25,217 nucleotides of DNA from an uncultured Akkermansia sp. (GCA_904501955.1 CAJGCY010000022.1:1-25217), one strand, 5' to 3'; shown: positions 8,367-15,990, counted from the first letter of the stretch. Translations and numbers: made by a program. The notes: generated from the letters alone by a model not told the origin.

Positions 8367-8390
8367 CGATAAATCGAAAATTGAAGGGGC
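8367..8390. repeat. Solitary degenerate repeat core
   Basis: CGATAAATCGAAAATTGAA at 8367-8385 differs from the common core at two bases and continues into GGGGC, as in the element at 3375. No facing partner is found before the ankyrin gene, so it is a solo end or a decayed element. Confidence 0.65.
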
Positions 8391-8456
8391 ACTAATAAAA
8401 ATGCAGTAATCTTGAAAAAAATGCAAAAAAATGAAAGAATAGGCCTGTTCCCTGCG

Positions 8457-8462
8457 TACAAT
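8457..8462 (+). promoter_or_regulatory. Candidate -10 box of the ankyrin gene
   Basis: TACAAT sits five bases before the ATG at 8468, which would give a leaderless transcript. No good -35 hexamer is at the right distance. Confidence 0.35.
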
Positions 8463-8467
8463 ATCAT

Positions 8468-10366
8468 ATGAAACACCTTTTACTCTCCGTTTTTCTGTTC
8501 CTCCCCATCCACACCTGGGCGGATGCAACTGATGATGCCGATTATGAAGAGACGGATGATGTGTGTGTGTATTTACCCGACGTAGATTTAAATTACAGCG
8601 AAGAAGAACTGGAGGCTGCTTTGAAAGCGCCCGATTACGAGACAAAACTTGCTGAGCTACTGAAAACCGAGACGGATCGAGGACAAGCTTTGATAGACAT
8701 GCTGGCTGAGGGGCGATTTGATGATGCCGCCAAGATTCTACCGCTGGTTAAGAATGTAAACTTCCATGACAACGAAACGTGGCTCACCCCACTGCTGCAC
8801 TGTTGTGGTAAAGGAGAATACGGCGAAGGTGATGCCTCTTATGAAGCCCCCTACTACGGAGATAGACAACGCCCCGGACAGGCGGAAATGGTGCGCAAGC
8901 TATTAGCAGCCGGAGCCGACCCTAATTTTCCGCGAGTATCAGGCTCGGAATTACCCCTTATCAAAGCCGCTCGCAGTGGTGATGTAGAAAGCATGCGCCT
9001 GCTTCTGGCAGCAGGGGCAAATCCCCATCTTGCAGACAGTGAAGGGCAAACAGCATTGGAACGAGCTGCTGCAGACGGTCAATATTTTGCCGTTAAGTTT
9101 CTGCTGGAGTTGCCGGGCATGCCAACGGCGGAGGAAGTTTACATCGACCCGGAGGCCGCGGTTCGATTGAACCTCGCAGACAGCCTGAAAGCTTTACTTA
9201 AGGAAGGTTTAGACCCTAACGCGGAATTTACAAACACTTGGAGGCAGAAAAAACCTCTCGCATTCATTGCCGCGCATCATAGCAGCACGGAATGCCTACA
9301 ATTGCTGATAGACGCAGGAGCAGACATCAGGAAAATTCATGAGGGATATAATGCATTGGCCGAGATTGATTATAACCCAGCCGTAAGCAACGATCCGTTC
9401 AACACTCAAGCAATACTCCTGCAGGCAGGTTTGGCACAACACACACCAAGCGTGCAACAGGCCGTCCACAGTGCTCTGGCATGGCACATTTATGAATGCG
9501 CTATACCGTTACTCTCGTATGGTTCTTGTTTCGGACATGATACAGAAAAAGATACAGATATGCTCAACATGCTGGTTAAAGAAGCTTACACTCCCGTGCA
9601 GGTAGAACACCTTGCAGCACTCCAAAAAGCCGGGCTCAATATTCAGCAATGCGGGGCGGACGCCGTTATGCATGCCGCCAAAAACGGATTTGATGACATA
9701 TTCTTTTACCTGCTGGAGCAAGGCGCACCGCTCACTGATCCCAATAAGGCTTTGATAAATCTTTTGAGTAACCGTATCATGTTCTTACCGGATGAAGAAG
9801 TAGAGAGAAACAAACAAGGCCGCGAAAAAATAGTGCGTTATCTCGTCGAAACACGGGGCGCAGATGTCAACGCGAAAGCAAATAATGTTAATTCCATGCC
9901 CAGCGCTCTCATGCTGGCAGCAAAGAGAAACAATTACCTTGTAGCTTATTTACTGGAACATGGAGCCAATCCTCTCGAAGTAGACGCTGAAGACAGAGAT
10001 ATCCTTCATTACTTGGACTCCCGCAAAACAGAACCGGACACGCTCCGCAAATTACTGGAGGCCGGAGTAAATGCCAATACCGATTATGCGCAAGATTTTT
10101 TTATCTACGCAGCGGTTTACTCGAGAACAGAAATCGTACGAATCATGCTGGAATACGGCACCGACCCTAACAGCATAGATTATGAAAACAACACAGCCCT
10201 ACACAAAGCCGCAGAAAACGGCAACATTGCCATGGTTGAACTGCTGCTCCGCCACGGCGCGAGCCTGAGCCTGAAGAACGACTCAGAGGAAACGCCGTTG
10301 CAAGTGGCACAAAAGTGGCTCCCCGACAACAAGAAGCTGCTTGAGCTACTGACACCCCGGCAGTGA
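8468..10366 (+). CDS. Secreted ankyrin-repeat protein
   Basis: The 632-residue protein begins with a Sec signal peptide (MKHLLLSVFLFLPIHTWA, likely cleaved near residue 18) and so is exported, an uncommon location for ankyrin repeats. An acidic segment (about 20-60) is followed by ankyrin-type helices. Clear units carry the loop signatures AAGADPNF (about 147-154), AAGANPHLAD (181-190), EHGANPLEVD, EYGTDPNSID and RHGASLSLKN, with NTALHKAAENGNIAMVELLL as the most canonical repeat near the end. Degenerate units connect them, so the whole chain is probably one solenoid. Such proteins bind other proteins; the partner is unknown. The gene is less GC-rich than leuS or greA. Its stop lies seven bases from that of the convergent GYF_2/CD225 gene, with no terminator between. 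Confidence 0.85.
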   Translation: MKHLLLSVFLFLPIHTWADATDDADYEETDDVCVYLPDVDLNYSEEELEAALKAPDYETKLAELLKTETDRGQALIDMLAEGRFDDAAKILPLVKNVNFHDNETWLTPLLHCCGKGEYGEGDASYEAPYYGDRQRPGQAEMVRKLLAAGADPNFPRVSGSELPLIKAARSGDVESMRLLLAAGANPHLADSEGQTALERAAADGQYFAVKFLLELPGMPTAEEVYIDPEAAVRLNLADSLKALLKEGLDPNAEFTNTWRQKKPLAFIAAHHSSTECLQLLIDAGADIRKIHEGYNALAEIDYNPAVSNDPFNTQAILLQAGLAQHTPSVQQAVHSALAWHIYECAIPLLSYGSCFGHDTEKDTDMLNMLVKEAYTPVQVEHLAALQKAGLNIQQCGADAVMHAAKNGFDDIFFYLLEQGAPLTDPNKALINLLSNRIMFLPDEEVERNKQGREKIVRYLVETRGADVNAKANNVNSMPSALMLAAKRNNYLVAYLLEHGANPLEVDAEDRDILHYLDSRKTEPDTLRKLLEAGVNANTDYAQDFFIYAAVYSRTEIVRIMLEYGTDPNSIDYENNTALHKAAENGNIAMVELLLRHGASLSLKNDSEETPLQVAQKWLPDNKKLLELLTPRQ

Positions 10367-10373
10367 AGCGGGC

Positions 10374-10844
10374 TCAACGGGCGCAATAGTCGCGCAGCGC
10401 ATCAAGCTCTGTGGCATCCATATCCTGCCACACTTCCCAGCAGAACTTGAAACAGCAGTAACAGAAAATCAGCAGCAGCACCACGCTGATGGTGAAAAAC
10501 ACATTCCAACGGAAGGCGGAGCGTGAGGCTGCCTGAGCCTCAGCATACAAACCGCGACCATGCAAATCCGCCACCTTGGCGGATTTCGTCACGGCTATCA
10601 CACTGAACGGAAAGCAACAAAAAACGCTGAATATGCTCCAAGCCATGTAAGACGGCGGGCATGGAGGCGCTGCAAGCATCACCTCGCGCAGCGGCACCCA
10701 CTCCCCTGCGGAATCACCGGCACGGCGCACCGAAAAATCCGCATTCAACTCACCGGAAGCCAAACCGGCTTGGATGGCATCTCGGCTGAGGGGGCCTTGT
10801 GGCACCAGCTTACCGGGGGCGATGATGTAAAATTGCTCTTCCAT
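10374..10844 (-). CDS. GYF_2 domain plus CD225/dispanin-like membrane protein
   Basis: The ATG at 10844 is preferred over the longer frame from 10922 because the conserved domain starts directly with MEEQFYIIAPG and a promoter lies between. Residues 3-58 of the 156 form a GYF_2 domain (G-P-L-S lead-in, then a W-V-P-L end). The rest resembles the CD225/dispanin fold: a hydrophobic YMAWSIFSVFCCFPFSVIAV segment, a middle loop with A-K-V and EAQAASRSAFRW, then a second membrane helix rich in Cys and Phe. In bacteria such GYF_2-CD225 proteins are common but poorly characterised. A related GYF_2 domain heads the DUF805 protein at 22533. Confidence 0.75.
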   Translation of the reverse strand: MEEQFYIIAPGKLVPQGPLSRDAIQAGLASGELNADFSVRRAGDSAGEWVPLREVMLAAPPCPPSYMAWSIFSVFCCFPFSVIAVTKSAKVADLHGRGLYAEAQAASRSAFRWNVFFTISVVLLLIFCYCCFKFCWEVWQDMDATELDALRDYCAR

Positions 10845-10859
10845 GATGTATGCGAGAGC

Positions 10860-10889
10860 AGAATACACCACAAATACCCCCTCTGCCAA
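10860..10889 (-). promoter_or_regulatory. Candidate promoter of the GYF_2/CD225 gene
   Basis: On the minus strand TTGGCA (10889-10884) and TATTCT (10865-10860) are 18 bases apart. Predicted transcription starts about nine bases before the ATG at 10844, which supports that start. Confidence 0.45.
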
Positions 10890-10951
10890 GCTTGCAATTC
10901 CGTTTTTTTGCAAAAAAAGCAAAAAAAATTAAAAAAAAGGTAATTCGGGGG

Positions 10952-10979
10952 TTGACCTTGACAGAAGGTATGGTAATAT
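10952..10979 (+). promoter_or_regulatory. Promoter of the long greA gene
   Basis: TTGACC (10952-10957) and TAATAT (10974-10979) are 16 bases apart. The -10 overlaps the upstream ATG at 10978, so transcription should begin near 10986-10990 and translation at the in-frame ATG at 10990. Confidence 0.6.
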
Positions 10980-10989
10980 GGTGACACGT

Positions 10990-12930
10990 ATGCATGGTGA
11001 TTTAGAAAAACTCGTAAAGGCCGGCAAGATTCCGGCAGACTTTGCGACTCGCCTAGACAAATTCTCTCCCGCCAACTACGTCATGCACCCGGAATGGGGC
11101 GTTGGCAAGGTGGAGGCATGGTCTCTGGCCAAACAACTCGTAAAGATTAATTTTGAAAAGCAGCCCAACTACGTGATGGGCCTCAAGCTGGCTTTCAACC
11201 AGCTCACCCCCGTACCCGCAGGTCACTTCCTCATCGCTTGCTTCGACGACCCCGCCGGGAGCCGTGCCAAGGCTGAGGGTAAGGACACCATTCTGGAGTT
11301 TATCGCCTACGTGCTGGAGCACAACATCTCTCTGCGTGAGGGTGTAACGGACGTACTGGAGATGGAGCCCGAGGACTTGGAGAAGTTCCTCAGTGGTCGC
11401 GTGATTCCGGCAGAGAACTGGAAGGCTTGGTGGGAAAAAGCCCGCTTGGCCATGAAGGAAGACCCGCGTTTCCGCCTGCCCACCAAGAAGGGCGAGACCA
11501 TCCGCACCCGTGAGGCCTCCAGCGCAGCTGAGGCACTGCTGATGGACTACAGCGATGCCACCACGCTCGAGAGCTGTGTGCGCATTCTGGACCAGGGGCA
11601 CATCGAGGCGCTTGCCGGCGAGTATTCCATTGCAGCTAAGCTGGTGAAGGCGATGGAGGATGACATTGAGCGCGACCGCGCTGAGCCGCAGCACGTGCTG
11701 GAGCTCATCATCATCCGTGATGATATTTTGGAAGCCACTACCGGTGGCAAGGAGGAGAAGCAGGCACAGCTCGACGCAGCTCTGACGGCGGAGGGTGTGG
11801 CTACTCTCACCACCCTGGCAGACAAGCTGCAGACCATTACCTCTGAGGAGCTTGTAGCCTACATCGGTGAGCTCTCCGTATCCCGCCAGAACAAGGTGTA
11901 CGAGGCTCTTACCGAGGCCTACCCCGAGAGCTGGATGGCCTACACAACCAATATCTTCCTCTTCGGCGGCGCCAAGGTAACGGCCGCAGCTGCAGACTTC
12001 ATCATTGCCCGTGGCGGCAAGGAGCAGTTGTTCTCCGACCTCCTCAACGGCATCTCACGCCAGACCCTCAGCCCTGAGGTGCTCATCTGGATTTGCCGTG
12101 AGCGTAACGGCGTGGCTAAGGAACTGGTGGACAAGACCAAGATGGCGCTCGGCGCTGCCATCATCAACGCCATTGAGCGTGACAGCGCAGAAGGTGGTCC
12201 CAACCGCGCCCTGCGCCTGCGCAACTTGCTGGTGGATGACAAGGACCTTGCTCCGGACCTCGTAACGGGCATCTCCGAGCTGGAGGCTCGCCCCTTCGCT
12301 AAGTCTCTGTATGACTCCTCCGTGCTGCCGGATCTTGACCGCAACCTCTTGCTTGCCAACATGATGAAGGTGCACCCCTCCCTGCAGGAGGTGGTACTTG
12401 CCCGCGTGCAGGTTAAGGAGAAGCAGAACCTCTACGTCTCCCTGCGCTCCTTCGCTGCCCGTAAGGCTGAGTACGAGGACATCGTCAACGTCAAGATTCC
12501 CAAGAACAAGCACGACTTGGAGATTACCCGCGCTGAAGGTGACCTCCGTGAGAACGGTGGCTACCAGGATGCCAAGGCTACGCGCCAGGTGCTCATGCGC
12601 CGCTCCGAGGAGCTCTCCCGCCTGCTTTCTCAGGCAGAGCCCACGGACTTCTCCGGCGCTACCTGCGAGCAGACCGGCATGGGTACTCAGGTTACCTTCG
12701 TTTCCGCTAAGGGTCAGGAGGTTGTTTACACCATCCTCGGCGCATGGGACTCCATCCCCGAGCAGGGCGTTATCCCCTACACCTCTAAGCTGGGTGCACG
12801 CCTCATCGGCCACAAGGTGGGTGATTCCGTTCGCCTGCCGCTCGAAATCGGTGGTGCTCAGGTGAAGATGACCGTGAAGGCCATCGACCCCGCTCCGAAG
12901 TCCCTTATTTACCCGGATGCGGAGGCCTAA
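10990..12930 (+). CDS. greA: Long-form transcription elongation factor GreA
   Basis: GreA inserts an acidic coiled-coil tip into the RNA polymerase secondary channel to trigger cleavage of backtracked transcripts. Only the last 150 of 646 residues are GreA proper. The coiled coil holds GDLRENGGYQDAK with Asp518 and Glu521 at the positions of the catalytic acidic pair, and the C-terminal FKBP-like domain (about 565-633) has GVIPYTSKLGARLIGHKVGD. The first 495 residues are a helical extension starting with a compact module containing HPEWGVGKVEAW (33-44). Ordinary GreA has about 158 residues; long forms are known from Chlamydiae and relatives, which is why the window points to the PVC group. 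The start at 10990 rather than 10978 follows from the promoter. Codon bias suggests high expression. Confidence 0.88.
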   Translation: MHGDLEKLVKAGKIPADFATRLDKFSPANYVMHPEWGVGKVEAWSLAKQLVKINFEKQPNYVMGLKLAFNQLTPVPAGHFLIACFDDPAGSRAKAEGKDTILEFIAYVLEHNISLREGVTDVLEMEPEDLEKFLSGRVIPAENWKAWWEKARLAMKEDPRFRLPTKKGETIRTREASSAAEALLMDYSDATTLESCVRILDQGHIEALAGEYSIAAKLVKAMEDDIERDRAEPQHVLELIIIRDDILEATTGGKEEKQAQLDAALTAEGVATLTTLADKLQTITSEELVAYIGELSVSRQNKVYEALTEAYPESWMAYTTNIFLFGGAKVTAAAADFIIARGGKEQLFSDLLNGISRQTLSPEVLIWICRERNGVAKELVDKTKMALGAAIINAIERDSAEGGPNRALRLRNLLVDDKDLAPDLVTGISELEARPFAKSLYDSSVLPDLDRNLLLANMMKVHPSLQEVVLARVQVKEKQNLYVSLRSFAARKAEYEDIVNVKIPKNKHDLEITRAEGDLRENGGYQDAKATRQVLMRRSEELSRLLSQAEPTDFSGATCEQTGMGTQVTFVSAKGQEVVYTILGAWDSIPEQGVIPYTSKLGARLIGHKVGDSVRLPLEIGGAQVKMTVKAIDPAPKSLIYPDAEA

Positions 12931-12959
12931 GCTCCCCTGCACCGACCGTATTTTTCCAC

Positions 12960-12987
12960 GCCCCGGCCACCCGCCGGGGCGTTTTTT
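12960..12987 (+). terminator. Rho-independent terminator of greA
   Basis: GCCCCGG (12960-12966) pairs with CCGGGGC (12974-12980) around a seven-base loop, followed by G and six T residues (12982-12987). Confidence 0.9.
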
Positions 12988-13013
12988 GTGAGCGGATTAG
13001 TTCCGCAGGTGCT

Positions 13014-13167
13014 CGATAAATCCAAATTTGAAGGGCAACAAAATCTATCGGAGCGTGGGACTTTAGTCCCACAAATACGTGCGGGGCTAATCCATAAGAG
13101 GGACTAAAGTCCCTCGCTCCGAGTGAATGAATGTTACAAATCCCCCTCTTCAAATTCCGATTTATCG
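13014..13167. repeat. Short inverted-repeat element with palindromic interior
   Basis: The left core CGATAAATCCAAATTTGAA (13014-13032) faces TTCAAATTCCGATTTATCG (13149-13167). Outer arm similarity continues to about 13203 (CCATAAACTTTAGC). The interior differs from the long elements: CGGAGCG and CGCTCCG face each other and enclose two copies of a GGGACT..AGTCCC palindrome, one with TT and one with AA in the middle. This makes a nested stem. The element sits between the greA terminator and the promoter of the next transporter gene. Confidence 0.8.
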
Positions 13168-13238
13168 CTCTGTACCCATAGCGTCCACACCCATAAACTT
13201 TAGCGGTAGCTATCACGAAAAACGATACCATTTATGCC

Positions 13239-13267
13239 TTGACAAAAAGCAGCAGTGCGTGTATAGG
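13239..13267 (+). promoter_or_regulatory. Promoter of the AspT/YidE-type transporter gene
   Basis: TTGACA (13239-13244) and TATAGG (13262-13267) are 17 bases apart, a near-consensus promoter. The predicted start near 13274 gives a leader of about 24 bases containing AAAGAGG eight bases before the ATG at 13298, the only clear Shine-Dalgarno sequence I see in the window. It rules out the longer frame from 13127. Confidence 0.7.
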
Positions 13268-13297
13268 GTTGCGCGCAACACAAAAGAGGCATCAAAT

Positions 13298-14896
13298 ATG
13301 GAAGCGTTATTAAACAATACAACACTGGTACTATTCGCGATTCTCTTTTTAGGAATAGCCTTGGGCAACATCAGTTTCAAGGGCATTGCACTGGGCAGCT
13401 CGGGCGTACTGTTTGTCGCCATGGTCGCCGGCCATTACGGCTTAAAGGTACCGGATGGTATATCCGCCATCGGCACAGCGCTGTTCGTGTACTGTGTGGG
13501 TTTGGGCGTGGGTAACCGCTTTTTCTCCTCCCTGCGCAGTCGCGGGCGTAATTTGCTGATACTGGCCGTCACCATTGTGGCCGCAGGTTGGTTGACGGCA
13601 TGGGGCATGTGTGTTGCCTTGGATGTGGATTTGGCCGTGGGCGCAGGCTTGTTTGCCGGTGCTTGCACCAGCACCCCGGCACTCGCTGCTGCCTTGGAGT
13701 CCGCAAAAACGGCAAGCATGAATGAATCCACCATCAACATCGGTTACGGCTTGGCCTACCCCTTCGGCGTCATCGGCATCGTCCTTTTCGTGCAGCTCTT
13801 GCCCCGTATCCTGAAAAAAGACCTCAGCAAGCAGGATAACAAGGGCAAATCCGACCCGCACGCCATCGTTGCCCGCAGCGTGCGCTGCACCAACCCGGAA
13901 ATTCTGGGCATGCACCCGGAGAAAATCGCAGCAAGCAGCCACATGAGCTGCCGCATCACCCGCATTTTGCGAGATGGATTCCTGCGTCCGCTGCGTTCTG
14001 ATGACTCCTTGCAACTGAATGACGAGGTGCTGCTCATCGGCGAGCGCGAACAACTGGAGCACGATGCCACCATGCTCGGCCACCTCACAAGCGGTGACAG
14101 CACCGCCCTCATTTGCAAAGATGAAGATGCGGAGCTCATCGTGCTGGAGGAAAGCATGAACAACAAGACCCTACGAGAGCTCGACACCCTCGGCAACTTC
14201 GGCGTCACCGTTTCCCGTGTCACCCGACTCGGCAACACCTTCATCCCCACGGCGGATACGGAAATCATCCGCAACGACCTGCTGCGCGTGGTGGGCACGC
14301 CGGAGGCCATCAACGCCTTCAAAAAAGAATGCGGACACCGCAGCTCGGCACTGAACGCGGCAGATATCCTCTCCTTGACGGGGGGCCTGGTGCTGGGCAT
14401 GCTGCTGGGTAGTCTTACCATCAGCATCGGCGGTGGTAAGGGCTTCTCACTGGGCATGGCAGGCGGGCCACTGGTAGTGGCTCTCATCTTGGGACATTTC
14501 GGCAAAATCGGACCCATTACCGGCTACATGCCGCGTGCTACGCGCATCTTGGTGATGGAGCTGGGGCTCATGCTCTTCCTGGCAGCAGCCGGCATCAAAG
14601 GTGGTGAAAGCTTGGTTGAGACCATTCAAACACAAGGTGCTACCATGTTCCTCATCGGTGCATTGGTCACCATACTACCCCTCTTCATCGGGTATTTCAT
14701 CGCCACCAAGTTCTTGCGCATGGGCATTGCGGAAACGCTCGGCTGCATCTGCGGCTCGCAGACCTCCACCCCGGCGCTGGGCGCCATTACCGCCCAAACG
14801 GATAGCCAAGACCCCGTCATTGCCTACTCCACCGCCTACCCCGTGGCGCTGATTCTCATGGCTATCATGGCTCAGCTCTTGGTGGAAATGGCGTAA
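13298..14896 (+). CDS. AspT/YidE-family transporter with two RCK_C domains
   Basis: This 532-residue inner-membrane protein has the layout of the aspartate-alanine exchanger family: about five membrane helices (1-170), two soluble TrkA-C/RCK_C domains (about 190-265 and 270-345), then a second membrane half (about 355-530). The halves are internal duplicates, each with the signature TSTPAL: AGACTSTPALA near 120-130 and GSQTSTPALG near 487-496. Characterised members exchange aspartate for alanine or succinate; YidE-like members are uncharacterised, so the substrate is open. The RCK_C pair probably binds a small regulatory ligand. The start at 13298 is fixed by promoter and Shine-Dalgarno sequence. 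It is a monocistronic gene with its own promoter and terminator. Confidence 0.88.
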   Translation: MEALLNNTTLVLFAILFLGIALGNISFKGIALGSSGVLFVAMVAGHYGLKVPDGISAIGTALFVYCVGLGVGNRFFSSLRSRGRNLLILAVTIVAAGWLTAWGMCVALDVDLAVGAGLFAGACTSTPALAAALESAKTASMNESTINIGYGLAYPFGVIGIVLFVQLLPRILKKDLSKQDNKGKSDPHAIVARSVRCTNPEILGMHPEKIAASSHMSCRITRILRDGFLRPLRSDDSLQLNDEVLLIGEREQLEHDATMLGHLTSGDSTALICKDEDAELIVLEESMNNKTLRELDTLGNFGVTVSRVTRLGNTFIPTADTEIIRNDLLRVVGTPEAINAFKKECGHRSSALNAADILSLTGGLVLGMLLGSLTISIGGGKGFSLGMAGGPLVVALILGHFGKIGPITGYMPRATRILVMELGLMLFLAAAGIKGGESLVETIQTQGATMFLIGALVTILPLFIGYFIATKFLRMGIAETLGCICGSQTSTPALGAITAQTDSQDPVIAYSTAYPVALILMAIMAQLLVEMA

Positions 14897-14920
14897 ACAC
14901 CGCCCTGAAGTTCATCTTAC

Positions 14921-14960
14921 AACACCCCCGCGGTCACGGCACACCGCGGGGGTGTTTTTT
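14921..14960 (+). terminator. Rho-independent terminator of the AspT-type gene
   Basis: AACACCCCCGCGGT (14921-14934) pairs perfectly over 14 bp with ACCGCGGGGGTGTT (14943-14956), and the T-run extends to 14960. Confidence 0.92.
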
Positions 14961-14978
14961 GAGTCTCCGCGACACACC

Positions 14979-15019
14979 AACCATGTAATTTTGCAATCGC
15001 ATTGCAAAATTACATGGTT
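14979..15019. repeat. Perfect 19-bp palindrome, first of a pair
   Basis: AACCATGTAATTTTGCAAT (14979-14997) is followed after CGC by its exact reverse complement (15001-15019). No T-run follows, so it is not a normal terminator. Confidence 0.85.
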
Positions 15020-15042
15020 GAATACCACAATTTAGCCATTTT

Positions 15043-15081
15043 ACCATGCAATTTTGCAATCACATTGCAAAATTGCATGGT
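15043..15081. repeat. Perfect 18-bp palindrome, second of a pair
   Basis: ACCATGCAATTTTGCAAT (15043-15060), a CAC loop and the exact reverse complement (15064-15081). It differs from the first palindrome by a T to C change with a matching compensatory change in the other arm, so pairing is kept. Confidence 0.85.
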
Positions 15082-15151
15082 TAGAGAAGCGCCCCAACAA
15101 ATCCACATTTTATCGTTCATCCCCATAAGTTTTGAACCTACAAAATCATAA

Positions 15152-15705
15152 GCTCTGTTAAAGTTTATGGTTGATACCTATATTTGCCCAGCGTGATAAA
15201 TCGGAATTTGAAGAATAGATTGCGAGCGTCAGCGAGCCGAATTCAGAGCCCCGGAGGGGCGCCATAAAATAGCCCGGCGGTGGAGCCCCGTAAGGGGCGG
15301 AACCCCGGGAAACGTCCACAAAAATAAATGCGAACCCCGGAGGGGTGGCATAAAGCGTGGCTCGGAATTCGGCATTGTTTCAAAATGCCGTTAACATTAT
15401 AAAACACGCGCCCACAACGGCTCGGAGCTCCCGTCTTCGCGTCTCGCTGCGCTCGCTTGCTACGCCGTGGCCGGCCGCTTCGCTACGGTCCTCGCCATTA
15501 TATGTCACCACAGGTTCCCTGGGTTCCATTTCCTTTTTTGTTGCTATACAGGGGTTCCGTTCGCTGGCGCCCACTCCACCGCCTGCCTAAGAGCTGTCGC
15601 CCCGTTACCACGGGGCTTTGAATTCCGCTCGCTGACGCTCGCAATCTGATTTTCAACTTCCGATTTGTCGAGCAGTCTGCAACCAACTAAAAACTTAAAC
15701 AAAGC
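15152..15705. repeat. Long inverted-repeat element with extended arms
   Basis: The cores lie at 15194-15212 and 15652-15670. The best view of the full ends is here: both sides also share an outer arm, GCTCTGTTAAAGTTTATGG at 15152 on the left and, inverted, a sequence ending at 15705 that reads GCTTTGTTTAAGTTTTTAG from the outside. Terminal inverted repeats are thus about 55-60 bases with a variable middle. The interior shares blocks with the element at 3375-3878, including the CGGCATT/AATGCCG hairpin at 15370-15390 and the GCCCCGGAGGGGC hairpin. Confidence 0.85.
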
Positions 15706-15719
15706 GAAATCAAATATGC

Positions 15720-15864
15720 AAAGGCAAGGCCGAGCTGAAACCCGGCATTGTTCTATGCACGGCGCCGGAGCTGGTACCCATGGGGAAAGGGTGCTACGGA
15801 TTCCCCATTTCCGCACTATAACAAATAAGGGTGAGTACCGGTCACGGTATTCACCCAATTTTTT
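15720..15864 (+). other. Structured non-coding stretch ending in a terminator-like hairpin
   Basis: ATGGGGAA (15780-15787) pairs with TTCCCCAT (15801-15808). Downstream, GGGTGAGTACC (15829-15839) pairs with GGTATTCACCC (15846-15856) with one G-T wobble, followed by AA and six T residues to 15864. This could be a small RNA, an attenuator or the end of a decayed gene. It matches no riboswitch that I can identify, and no clear promoter was found upstream. Confidence 0.4.
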
Positions 15865-15883
15865 GTGATTTTAGGGCACATAA

Positions 15884-15902
15884 TGGCAAGTAAAACTTGC
15901 CA
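15884..15902. promoter_or_regulatory. Operator-like palindrome over the -35 box
   Basis: TGGCAAGTAAAACTTGCCA is a perfect 8-bp inverted repeat with a three-base centre. Its right arm overlaps the -35 TTGCCA of the transporter operon promoter, so a bound protein would block or modulate RNA polymerase. Confidence 0.5.
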
Positions 15903-15925
15903 AAACAGGCAGAATGTAGTATGCT
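15897..15925 (+). promoter_or_regulatory. Promoter of the DASS-kinase-regulator-porin operon
   Basis: TTGCCA (15897-15902) and TATGCT (15920-15925) are 17 bases apart; transcription should start near 15932, giving a leader of about 78 bases. A weaker second promoter, TTGTGT-19-TAAACT (15968-15998), lies closer to the ATG. Confidence 0.55.
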
Positions 15926-15929
15926 CACA

Positions 15930-15990
15930 TCAGCACAAGGCTTGTCGCACGCGTGCGCGCCTGCGTATTGTGTCGGCAGACCGGTGCTGA
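15930..15990 (+). promoter_or_regulatory. Foldable 5' leader of the transporter operon
   Basis: TCAGCAC (15930-15936) can pair with GTGCTGA (15984-15990), closing a domain that contains the 12-base perfect palindrome CGCACGCGTGCG (15946-15957). If transcription starts at 15932 the first two bases of the closing stem would be missing. No known riboswitch class is recognised. Confidence 0.35.

Larger units (their letters stand above)
8248..8467. other. Non-coding gap with a single repeat core
   Basis: No credible gene is present in these 220 bases. They hold a lone degenerate repeat core and a candidate -10 for the ankyrin gene. The GCCGCAGCTTCAAGCACC stretch after 8252 has no partner that I could find. 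Confidence 0.5.

Noticed and set aside
10900..10945. A/T-rich run before greA as a terminator for the minus-strand gene
   Set aside because: It lies upstream of that gene's start, not downstream, and no stem precedes it; it is more likely part of the divergent promoter region.
13127..13297. Longer N-terminus for the AspT-type transporter
   Set aside because: It would cross the repeat element and the promoter at 13239-13267; the start at 13298 has a Shine-Dalgarno sequence and begins with the first membrane helix.
15884..15990. Known riboswitch before the transporter operon
   Set aside because: I compared it from memory with cobalamin, fluoride and guanidine types and found no conserved core; only generic stems are visible.
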